From NCBI GenBank assembly GCA_963746275.1, contig CAVVAX010000028.1, forward strand, positions 65,557-129,556: a stretch of 64,000 bases of DNA. The letters are read 5' to 3'. Source of the DNA: JAEULH01 sp963746275 (GTDB lineage: Bacteria; Pseudomonadota; Alphaproteobacteria; Rhodospirillales; Defluviicoccaceae). Made by a program: the position numbers and the translations under genes. Under the pieces are notes generated by a model that was not told the origin of the DNA, made no database searches, and was given only the letters and a program-made list of their open reading frames with translations. Positions 9,129-16,605 of this stretch are shown here, piece by piece (position 1 is the stretch's first letter; every line of letters begins with the position of its first letter).

Positions 9129-9201
9129 TGGATACCGGCGGCTGCCCGCTGCTCTTCGATAGGTCGGGGAATGGTCCCGAATCCATCCGTAGCGGCAGGG
9201 C

Positions 9202-9705
9202 CTATCGACTATGCGCGTCCGCTGCCCTGAGGTCGGCGAGGGTCCCCATCAGGGTCATCGGCTCAAACGGCGACGGAACCAGCCCCAGGCGGAGATAGAA
9301 CGCCCTGGCATCCTCGGAGAGGGCGTGAACGATCATCCCGCGAATCCCGATCGCGTCGGCGGCACCGATCACCCTGCGCGCCGCGTCCTGGAAAAGCGAT
9401 CGACCGAGTCCTTTACCCTGATGCGACTTAGCGATCGCCAACCGTCCCAGGACGACCACCGGGATCGGATCTGGCATGTTGCGGCGGAACCGGCCAGGCG
9501 TGCCGTGTGCGGTGATGGCGCTCGATGCCAGGGCGTAGTACGCGATGACTCCTCCGCGGTCGCATACGACGAAAGTGCGCGATGCGCCGCTCGACTGGTT
9601 TGCGAGCGCCCTGCGCTTCAGCCAAGCGTCCAGCGACATGACGCCGCTGTCGAAGCCTTCAATGCGATGGGTTGCAGTGAGGGGCTCCGGCGGAGCAAGT
9701 CTCAC
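9202..9705 (-). CDS. tacT: GNAT acetyltransferase toxin, TacT-like
   Basis: 167 residues. The start LAPPEPLTATHRIEGFDSGV and SLDAWLKRRALANQSSG are characteristic of TacT-type toxins, which acetylate aminoacyl-tRNA and block translation. The acetyl-CoA loop is AIAKSHQGKGLGRSLFQDAA, and the C-terminal AFYLRLGLVPSPFEPMTL matches the family. The GTG start at 9705 overlaps the stop of the antitoxin gene by 4 bases, the usual coupled order antitoxin-toxin. The frame is intact and no catalytic piece is missing, so the module may be active. The symbol is given by family resemblance, not proof of substrate. Confidence 0.85.
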   Translation of the reverse strand: MRLAPPEPLTATHRIEGFDSGVMSLDAWLKRRALANQSSGASRTFVVCDRGGVIAYYALASSAITAHGTPGRFRRNMPDPIPVVVLGRLAIAKSHQGKGLGRSLFQDAARRVIGAADAIGIRGMIVHALSEDARAFYLRLGLVPSPFEPMTLMGTLADLRAADAHSR

Positions 9706-9992
9706 TCCTTATCCCACGGCGCTGGCATCTGCATCGTCCGTCGCAGAAACTCGTTAGGCTGCGCCGGTGCGTCGAGTCGGGCCACGAAATCCGCATAAGC
9801 CTCCGGATCGACCGAGATGATGGCGCGTTCCAGCAGAGCCTCTTCGGCCGCTTGACGGGCCGCATCAAGGATGAAATCGGTGCGGTTCTTTCCACGCGCG
9901 GTGGCCGCCCGGTCGATCAGGCGGCGGTCCTCTGGTCGGATGCGGATGTTCAGGCTTTCTCGCGGGGCCTTGCGCCCGGCGGAAACGCTCAT
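9702..9992 (-). CDS. tacA: DUF1778 antitoxin, TacA-like
   Basis: 96 residues from ATG 9992. The ribbon-helix-helix N-terminus KAPRESLNIRIRPEDRRLID and ARGKNRTDFILDAARQAAEE is the DUF1778/TacA signature. It is followed by the C-terminal toxin-wrapping segment with FVARLDAPAQPNEFLRRTMQ. In the family this antitoxin represses its own promoter and neutralises the acetyltransferase. I preferred ATG 9992 over the upstream start at 10025 because homologues begin close to the RHH strand. Directly coupled to the tacT-like gene. Confidence 0.85.
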   Translation of the reverse strand: MSVSAGRKAPRESLNIRIRPEDRRLIDRAATARGKNRTDFILDAARQAAEEALLERAIISVDPEAYADFVARLDAPAQPNEFLRRTMQMPAPWDKE

Positions 9993-10075
9993 CGGCGGCC
10001 TCACTTCGTGGCGACGCAAGACCATAGCAGATCGTAACGACGTTGTCGTCAGTAACGTCCCCTTAGGGCGCAGCC

Positions 10076-10589
10076 CTATGCCGCCGTGCCGCCGTCACTC
10101 TCGTCAAGGACTTCGCGCAGCAGCAGCAGCGCCGCCTCCACTGTGGCCAAGCGGATCGCCGTCCGGTCGCCGGAGAACACCTGGCTGTGGTGGCGGACCC
10201 GCTCCGCCGCGGCGGACGGCGGCGAAGTGGACGAGCCCGACCGGCCGCTCCGGCGAGCCGCCGCCGGGCCCGGCGATGCCGCTGACGGCGACGGCGACAC
10301 CGGCCTTGGCCCGGTCAAGGGCGCCCTCGGCCATGGCCGTCACCGCCTCCTTGCTCACCGCCCCGCAGCGCTTCAGCACCTCCTTCGGCACGCCCAGCAT
10401 CTCGTGCTTGGCGCCGTTGCCGTAGGTGACGAAGCTGCGCTCGAAGACGGTCGAAACTCCGGGCACCTCGGTCAGGCAGCCGGCGATCAGCCCGCCGGTG
10501 CAGGACTCCGCCACCGTCAGCGGGCACTGCTGTGTCTGGCAGCGGCGGATGACGGAGTTGGCGAGATTGACGAGCGCTGCGCTGAACAC
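10076..10589 (-). CDS. pncC: nicotinamide-nucleotide amidohydrolase (CinA C-domain), frameshifted
   Basis: A stand-alone CinA C-terminal domain that deamidates NMN to nicotinate mononucleotide in NAD recycling. Conserved motifs: LTVAESCTGGLIAGCLTEVP, FVTYGNGAKHEMLGVP, and VAVSGIAGPGGGSPERPVGL. After VGLVHFAAV the frame is lost by one extra C near 10210. The adjacent frame then reads RVRHHSQVFSGDRTAIRLAT and LLLLREVLDESDGGTAA, the expected ending, with stop at 10076. GTG 10589 is preferred as start because GGAGGA lies about 8 bases upstream. The frameshift is probably a sequence error; restored length is about 170 residues. Confidence 0.85.
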
Positions 10590-10723
10590 TGACTTGCTCC
10601 TCCGCGGCAAAACGGCTTCCTGGTGCCTGCGCTAGCCGCAAGCCCACGGCCGCGTCAATAGGGCTTTGTTAATGCGACCGAAGGCACAGTACGCCCGGCG
10701 GCGAGGTTGGGGCGAGCGGTGCG

Positions 10724-12153
10724 GTGAACGCGACCATGCGGATCGAGGAGCTGAAGCGGCTCTGCCTGGCGCGCCTGCGCGGGTGCAGAACCGCCACTGA
10801 GCGCTTCATCGCCGAGACCTTTCCCGAGCGGCAGATCCTCATTCGCGAGCTCGACCGGATGAGCATCTACCGCCTGGGCCGCGGCGCTCAGCTCGGCGTG
10901 GCCGCCTTCGCCATCATGACCTCGGGCTGGGCGATCGCCGTCGTCATCGGCCTGGTCTTCGGCGGCCCGCCGCCACGGGCGCGGGAGGCCGGGACCGTGG
11001 TCGCGGTGAAGCTCGAACCGGCGGCAAAGCCACCGATCATCATCAGCGAGGCAGCGTTCCTCCCGCCATCCTGCGGACGAGCCCGCGGGTCTGGAAGCGG
11101 CGATTGACGACGTTGTAAGCGAGGTTCCGATGACGGAAGACCTCACAGTGGACGCTATCGAAGCCGCCGAGGAACCGATCACCCTGAACAGCCCAATGGC
11201 TGTGGCGGTGGATCAGCTGGCCGAAGCGCATCGCGGCCTGCGGCAGGGAGAGCGTGCAGGACAAGAGCGCTTCCCAGGAAGACGCCGTGCTCGACCGGCT
11301 ACGGTCGCAACTGGCGGCGATCAGCGAGCGCGTGTTTGCCCTGGCGACCCGAGGACTCGGCGCGCCAGCACCGGCGGAGGATGCGCGCAGCGCCAGGACC
11401 ACTGAAGAGGAACAAGGGGAGGCCGCCGCCGTTGCCCAGATGGCGAGCCTGGAGCGGCATGTCGACCGGCTGGCGAGCGGCGTCTCCGCCTTGCGCTCGG
11501 CCGAAACGGAGTTGTTGCGCGAGGTCCAGCCGCAGCTCGCCTATTTTATCGCCACCGCCGAGCGGGTGATCGAGCGCGCCGGCATGGATCTCGACGACGT
11601 TTTCCAGGAGCGGACCAAGGCAAAGCCGACGGCCGAGGGTGGGCCGTTCATCGCCGCGATCAGCGGGCCGTTGGCCGCGGAGCGGGCGGCGCTGCAAAGC
11701 GACCTTGCCTACTGGCAGGCGCTGCGCGCGCTGGTCAAGCGCATGCCGTTGGCCGCGCCGCTTGACCGCTACGCCATCAGCAGCTCCTACGGCACCCGCC
11801 GCGACCCGTTGAACAGCCGCCAGGCGATGCACCACGGCATCGACCTGATCTCGGCGCCGAACGCGCCGATCCGCGCGCCGGCCCCCGGCATCGTCGTCTT
11901 CGCCGGGCGCAACGGCGGCTACGGCAACATGGTCGAGATCGACCACGGCCGGTCGCTGCGGACCCGCTATGCCCACTTGCGAACGACCAGGGTCAAGGTG
12001 GGCGACAAGGTGGAGTTCCAGGAAAAGCTGGGAACGCTCGGCAACTCCGGCCGAAGCACCGGCGCGCACCTGCACTACGAAATCCTGATCGCCGGCAAGG
12101 CAGCCGATCCCTTGAACTTCATCAAGGCAGGACAGCATGTTTTTCAAGAGTAG
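10724..12153 (+). CDS. M23 family metallopeptidase with N-terminal membrane anchor, two frameshifts
   Basis: A membrane-anchored LytM-type peptidoglycan endopeptidase of the alphaproteobacterial DUF5930-like group. The first frame holds a cytoplasmic stretch with FIAETFPERQILIRELDRM and one membrane helix at about residues 55-80 (AFAIMTSGWAIAVVIGLVFG). Frame two (around 11085-11250) encodes PADEPAGLEAAIDDVVSEVP and a coiled-coil-like segment. Frame three (from about 11255) carries the coiled coil and the peptidase domain: MHHGIDLISAPNAPIRAP, NMVEIDHG and TGAHLHYEILIAGK, which contain the zinc ligands. Two single-base insertions (about 11050-11085 and 11250) break the gene. The 3' end overlaps the bactofilin gene by 17 bases. 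Confidence 0.85.
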
Positions 12154-12652
12154 GAACGACGGCCAGGGTCGCCCGGCGCCGACGGCCGCGACCAGGAGCG
12201 GAATTCCCTCGCTGCTCGGCAGCGACATCAGGATCACCGGCGACGTCTGCAGCAGCGGCGAGGTTCAGGTCGACGGCAAGGTCGAAGGCGACATCATCGC
12301 CGATTGCCTCATCGTCAGCGAAGCCGGCGTCGTTGACGGCTCCATCGCCGCCAACAGCGTGCGCGTGCTTGGCGTCGTCCACGGCGCCATCACCGCTGGC
12401 AATGTCAGGCTCGGGCGGACCGCGCGGGTGACCGGCGACATCGTCCACCAGACCCTGTGCGTCGAGGAGGGGGCCTTCGTAACCGGCCACTGCCGGCGCA
12501 GCGAGGTCGATCGGTCGGCCGATGCCCGGGCTGCCGATGCCCGGGCTGCCGATGCCCGGGCTGCCGATGCCCACGCGGAAGAGGGTTTGAGCGGGGACCG
12601 GACTGGGGACCTCGATTTGGCTCCAGCCAAGGCCGCTGGCGGCCGGCCCTAG
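12137..12652 (+). CDS. bactofilin
   Basis: 171 residues. Residues about 20-125 form the polymerising beta-helix of bactofilins, seen as hexapeptide-like turns: ITGDVCSSGEVQVDGKVEGD, CLIVSEAGVVDGSIAANSVR, VLGVVHGAITAGNVRLGRTA. Flanking tails are disordered; the C-terminal one holds a 15-base tandem repeat coding Ala-Asp-Ala-Arg-Ala units. Bactofilins are cytoskeletal scaffolds that locally direct wall enzymes. Pairing with an upstream M23 peptidase gene, overlapping by 17 bases, is a known arrangement and argues for joint action. The stop lies 2 bases from that of the convergent lytic transglycosylase gene. Confidence 0.92.
   Translation: MFFKSRNDGQGRPAPTAATRSGIPSLLGSDIRITGDVCSSGEVQVDGKVEGDIIADCLIVSEAGVVDGSIAANSVRVLGVVHGAITAGNVRLGRTARVTGDIVHQTLCVEEGAFVTGHCRRSEVDRSADARAADARAADARAADAHAEEGLSGDRTGDLDLAPAKAAGGRP
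12518..12572 (+). repeat. 15-bp in-frame minisatellite in the bactofilin tail
   Basis: Three perfect tandem copies of GCCGATGCCCGGGCT (12518-12532, 12533-12547, 12548-12562) are followed by a partial fourth that diverges after ten bases. Each unit encodes Ala-Asp-Ala-Arg-Ala. Because 15 is a multiple of three, copy-number change would alter tail length without breaking the frame. Confidence 0.95.
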
Positions 12653-12654
12653 CC

Positions 12655-14658
12655 TCAGCGGCCGAGGCCGCTCGCCAGCAGCACGCCGTCGCCGTTGAGC
12701 CGCGCCTGGTAGACCCAGCGGTTCTCGATCGCCCGCTGCACGTAGTTGCGGGTTTCGGCGAACGGCAGCATCTCGATCCAGTCGATCAGATCGACCCGGC
12801 CGCGGCGTGGATCGCCATAGGTGTCGAGCCACTGGCGCACCCGTGACGGCCCGGCGTTGTAGGCGGCGAAGGCCAGCGCCACGGAGCCGTCGAAGCTGCC
12901 GAGCAGCTTGCTCAGATAGGCGCGGCCGAGCTTGACGTTGTACGCCGGGTCGCGCGTCAGCCGGTCCGCCGAGTAGGGCAGATCCAGGCTTGCCGCCACC
13001 TGTTTCGCCGTGCCGGGCATCAGCTGCGTCAGCCCGCGCGCGCCGGCCGAGCTCACGGCGGCCCGGTTGAACTCGCTTTCCTGGCGGATCATGGCCAGGA
13101 CCAGCGCCGGCTCCACCGGGTGTGGCAGCCGCTCGGAAACGAGCGGCAGCGCCATCAGCGGGTAGGCCTGCTCGAACAGGGAAAAGCCCTCGCGCATGGC
13201 CCGCTTGGCGGTGGCCACGCCGAGCCCGGTGCCGCCGACTTCGCTGGCCAGCGCCGCCGTCATCGCCTGCCAGGCCGGAGCCTGGCCGATCTCGCCGAGG
13301 CTGCGGATGAAAGCCCGCGCCGCGTCGTCCTGGCCATGGGCGGCAAGCAGGCGGGTGGCGCGGACCAGCTCATGGCCGGCGAAGGCCGCCCGCTCGGTCG
13401 CGCTCGGGCGCGGCTCGGGCGGCAGGATGAGGGTGCTCTCGGGCGAGACCCGCTCGGCCGCAAGCCGGCCGTAGAAGGTCGTCGGATGCGCCGCCGCCGT
13501 CCTGTACCAGGCCATGGCGAACGGCTTGTCGCCCGCCGCCTCGCCGGCGCGCCCGGCCCAGTAGGCCGCCCGGGCGACGCTGATGGGGAAGCGGACGACC
13601 TTGACCATGTTGAGGAAGTGGCCGCGGGCGATGTCCGGCTTCTTCAGGAAGCGGAGCGCGATCCAGCCCGCGAACCACTCCGCTTCGGCATAGTCGGCGG
13701 GCTCGCTCAGCGCGTGAGCGCTTACCAGCCGGTAGGCCGTTGCCCCCTGGCCCTGACGGAGGGCATCGCGGGCAAGGGCATGGCGCTCCGTCCACCACAG
13801 GTCCGGGCGCCCGACGTCCTGTTTGACCTGGGCAAGCAGGCTCCGGGCGTCGGCCTCGAGCCCTTTCTGCCGGCGCCAGCGGATCCGCTCGTAGGTCAGG
13901 CCGGGATCGGCGTGCAGCGCCGGCGGTAGGGCGGCGACGGCGGCATCGGCGTTCCGCTTCTGCTGGCGAAGCAGGATCCGCGCATCCGCCAGCGCCCGCT
14001 GGTCGGCGCCGACGAGGTCGTAGAGCCGGCGGGCCGCAGTGTCGCGCTCGTCCCACAAGAGTGCTTCGAGTCGTGCGCGATGGTCGCCGATCGAGAGCAG
14101 CGCGGCGAAGGTCGCTCGGAACGTGCGCTCGAGTTCGGGGTAGTAGAGGTCGCCGCCGCGCCAGGACCGCCGCGCGAGGTCGCCAGCGCGCTGGCGGTCC
14201 CCGAGGTCGAGGTAGGCACGGGCCAGGCGAAAGCGGCCGTAGGGCGTCAGCGGCTCGCGTACGTCGAACCAGGCGACGACGGCGCGCGCGGACTTCGCTT
14301 CCGGCAGGACCTCCTCCGCCCGGCGGAGCAGCGCCGCCCGGTTCGGCCAGTCCGGGTTGGCGGCGAGGAAGGCGTTGATCTCGGCGAAGCCGAGCGAAGC
14401 GTCGCCGCCGGTTGCCCTGAGCCAGAAGAGGAGCTTCGTCGACAGCGGGTCGGAGAGGCGGCTGCCGAGGCTCTGGACGGCCGGCCAGTCGCCTCGCTCC
14501 AGCGCCGCAAAGGCGACGCGCACCGATGCCGGCGGATCCGCCGCCGGGCGGGCGTCAGCGGAGCCTGGCGCCACAGAAAGCACGAGACCGAGAAACGCGA
14601 GAACGCGTCCGGCCAGCGGCAGGTGCCGGCGGCGCCGGCACGCACGGGTGTATGACAT
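12655..14658 (-). CDS. slt: soluble lytic murein transglycosylase
   Basis: 667 residues. A signal peptide (basic start, hydrophobic core LAGRVLAFLGLVLSVAPGSA) leads to a long alpha-helical superhelical U/L domain, and the C-terminal SLT catalytic domain lies at about 500-650. The catalytic Glu is in IRQESEFNRAAVSSAGARGL; LTQLMPGTAKQVA, YNVKLGRAYLSKLL and ALAFAAYNAGPSRV follow. It cleaves peptidoglycan glycans to 1,6-anhydro products in the periplasm. Start ATG 14658 is chosen because it gives the signal peptide directly and has GGGCGGGG before it; the longer frame to 14853 adds an unlikely N-terminus running into dapA. Divergent from dapA, convergent with bactofilin. Confidence 0.93.
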   Translation of the reverse strand: MSYTRACRRRRHLPLAGRVLAFLGLVLSVAPGSADARPAADPPASVRVAFAALERGDWPAVQSLGSRLSDPLSTKLLFWLRATGGDASLGFAEINAFLAANPDWPNRAALLRRAEEVLPEAKSARAVVAWFDVREPLTPYGRFRLARAYLDLGDRQRAGDLARRSWRGGDLYYPELERTFRATFAALLSIGDHRARLEALLWDERDTAARRLYDLVGADQRALADARILLRQQKRNADAAVAALPPALHADPGLTYERIRWRRQKGLEADARSLLAQVKQDVGRPDLWWTERHALARDALRQGQGATAYRLVSAHALSEPADYAEAEWFAGWIALRFLKKPDIARGHFLNMVKVVRFPISVARAAYWAGRAGEAAGDKPFAMAWYRTAAAHPTTFYGRLAAERVSPESTLILPPEPRPSATERAAFAGHELVRATRLLAAHGQDDAARAFIRSLGEIGQAPAWQAMTAALASEVGGTGLGVATAKRAMREGFSLFEQAYPLMALPLVSERLPHPVEPALVLAMIRQESEFNRAAVSSAGARGLTQLMPGTAKQVAASLDLPYSADRLTRDPAYNVKLGRAYLSKLLGSFDGSVALAFAAYNAGPSRVRQWLDTYGDPRRGRVDLIDWIEMLPFAETRNYVQRAIENRWVYQARLNGDGVLLASGLGR

Positions 14659-14725
14659 CCCCGCCCTTTGCAAAAAGGGATCCGGCCGGTAAGGTCCGGC
14701 GCATCCTGGATCCTGGAGATGGCGC

Positions 14726-15602
14726 ATGTTCAAGGGCTCGATCGTAGCGCTAATTACCCCGTTTAGGGAAGAATCGTTTGATGAGGCTGCGTACCGGTCG
14801 TTGATCGAATGGCATCTCGAGGAGGGCACCGACGGCTTCGTCGCCTGCGGCACGACGGGAGAATCGCCGACGCTGTCCCACGATGAGCATCGTCACGTCG
14901 TCGAAACCTGCATCGCCGCCGCCGGCGGGCGCGCCCCCGTCATCGCCGGCACCGGCTCGAACTCCACAGCCGAGGCCATAGCGCTGACCCAGCATGCCGA
15001 AAAGGCAGGCGCCGATGCAGTGCTGGTCGTCACACCCTATTACAACAAGCCGGGGCAGGAGGGTCTGTACCTTCACTTCAGGGCGATCCACGACGCCAGC
15101 GCTGGCCCCATCATCATTTACAATATCCCCGGCCGCTGCGTGATCGACATGAGTGTCGAGACCATGGCGAGGCTGGCGGAGTTGCCGCGGATCATCGGCG
15201 TCAAGGACGCCACCGCCGACCTGACCCGGCCGATCCGCACGCGGGCCGCCATCGGCGCCGACTTCTGCCAGCTCTCCGGCGAGGACGCGACCGCGCTGCC
15301 GTTCCTCGCCGCCGGCGGGCACGGCTGCATCTCGGTGTCGGCCAACGTCGTGCCCGGCGCCTGTGCGCGAATGCAGAAGGCCTGGCGCGACGGCGACCTT
15401 GCCGCGGCCAGCCGGCTCAGCGACGAGCTCTTCGCCACTGCACGCGGCGATGTTCTGCGAAAGCAACCCGATCCCGGTGAAGTACGCGGCGAGCCTGCTG
15501 GGCAAGTGCGCGCCGGACGTGCGCCTGCCGCTGCAGCCGATCAGCGTCGCCAGCAAGAGCCTCGTCGAGAAGACCATGCGCTCGGCCGGGCTCATCAATT
15601 GA
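14726..15602 (+). CDS. dapA: 4-hydroxy-tetrahydrodipicolinate synthase, frameshifted
   Basis: First enzyme of the lysine/meso-diaminopimelate branch, condensing pyruvate with aspartate semialdehyde. The start MFKGSIVALITPFREESFDE, GTTGESPTLSHDEH, the active-site Tyr in TPYYNKPGQEGLYLHF, the Schiff-base Lys in GVKDATADL, and SGEDATALPFLAAGGHGCIS are all present. After LSDELF one extra base near 15435 breaks the frame; the neighbouring frame continues PLHAAMFCESNPIPVKYAAS and ends VASKSLVEKTMRSAGLIN at 15602. An essential gene, so a sequence error is likelier than a pseudogene. smpB follows 23 bases later. Confidence 0.93.
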
Positions 15603-15625
15603 CGCTCCAGGGCATGTAGGGCTTC

Positions 15626-16111
15626 GTGGTCGGCAAGGACAAGAAAAGGAGCCTGATCGCCAGCGGGACCGTCGCCCAGAACCGGCGCGCCCGGCACGAG
15701 TACGCGATCGAGGAGACCTTCGAGGCCGGGCTCATGCTCGCCGGCACCGAGGTCAAGTCGCTGCGCCGGGGCCATGGCTCCATCACCGAAGCCTACGCCG
15801 GCGACAAGGGCGGCGAGCTCTACCTCCTCAATTCCCATATCCCCGAGTACGACGCGGGCAAGACCTTCGGCCACGAGCCGCGGCGGCCGCGCAAGCTGCT
15901 CCTGCGCCGGCGCGAGATCGCCAGGCTGATCATCGCCATCCGCCGCGAAGGCATGACGCTGATTCCGCTGTCGATCTACTTCAACCCGCGTGGGATCGCA
16001 AAGGTGTCGCTGGCTTTGGCCAAGGGCAAGCAGAAGGCGGACAAGCGCGCGGCGATCAAGGACCGCGACTGGCAGCGGCAGAAGTCGCGGCTGCTGCATG
16101 AGCGCGGGTAG
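15626..16111 (+). CDS. smpB: SsrA-binding protein SmpB
   Basis: 161 residues, the tmRNA partner in trans-translation that rescues stalled ribosomes. Recognisable blocks: IASGTVAQNRRARHEYAIEE, GLMLAGTEVKSLRRGHGSI, LYLLNSHIPEYDAGKTFGHE, RKLLLRRREIARLI, and the Lys/Arg-rich tail KQKADKRAAIKDRDWQRQKS. It begins with GTG at 15626; no ATG fits better. dapA-smpB adjacency is common in alphaproteobacteria. The tmRNA gene itself is not in this window as far as I can see. Confidence 0.95.
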   Translation: MVGKDKKRSLIASGTVAQNRRARHEYAIEETFEAGLMLAGTEVKSLRRGHGSITEAYAGDKGGELYLLNSHIPEYDAGKTFGHEPRRPRKLLLRRREIARLIIAIRREGMTLIPLSIYFNPRGIAKVSLALAKGKQKADKRAAIKDRDWQRQKSRLLHERG

Positions 16112-16154
16112 GTAGATCCGCCTCCCCTCATGCGAGACGATTACTTACACAGCA

Positions 16155-16547
16155 TCAACGGTCCCGTGTCGATGCCGCACTTGGCAGTGCTTCAGCAAGC
16201 GTCTCGAGCAGCAACTCCGGACGGACCGGCTTCATCAAGATGGCATCCAAGCGAGCATCATTGCACTGCTGCAAGGCGAAGCTATCGCTGCTGGTGGTGA
16301 GGGCGATGATCTGCAAGTGCGGCATCCCGATCCGCGCCATTGCGACAAGCTTGACAAAACGCTCCAAGTCGAAGTTGATGCTTTCAGTGTCGATGATCAT
16401 CGCAGTGAAGGTCGTTCGTTCTAGTGCATCCAAAGCCTCAAACTCGTTGGACACGACCGTAGGCCAGTAACCAGACTGACGAAGCAGCCGCTCAAGGACC
16501 CGGCGAGCAAGAGGGTTTGACGCGATAGTCAAAATATCCGATTCCAT
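16155..16547 (-). CDS. single-domain receiver protein with degenerate acidic pocket
   Basis: 130 residues, only a CheY-like receiver fold. ATG 16547 has a strong GGAGGAGG just upstream. The likely phosphoacceptor Asp is in TAMIIDTESINFD, the conserved Thr in IIALTTSSDS, and the Lys in AILMKPVRPELL. The Asp/Glu pair that normally follows beta strand 1 is replaced: the strand reads SDILTIASNPLARRVLERLL. This would impair Mg2+ binding and ordinary phosphorylation. It is the last gene of the minus-strand set LysM-FecR, CHASE2-EAL, receiver (58 bases behind the CHASE2 gene), so it may be a partner in that pathway. Base composition is lower in GC than the surrounding genes. Confidence 0.8.
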   Translation of the reverse strand: MESDILTIASNPLARRVLERLLRQSGYWPTVVSNEFEALDALERTTFTAMIIDTESINFDLERFVKLVAMARIGMPHLQIIALTTSSDSFALQQCNDARLDAILMKPVRPELLLETLAEALPSAASTRDR

Positions 16548-16605
16548 CAACCTCCTCCAATAGGTTCGGGTTGTCGTGCGTGAGAAGCCGGAAGCATATG
16601 CGCCT

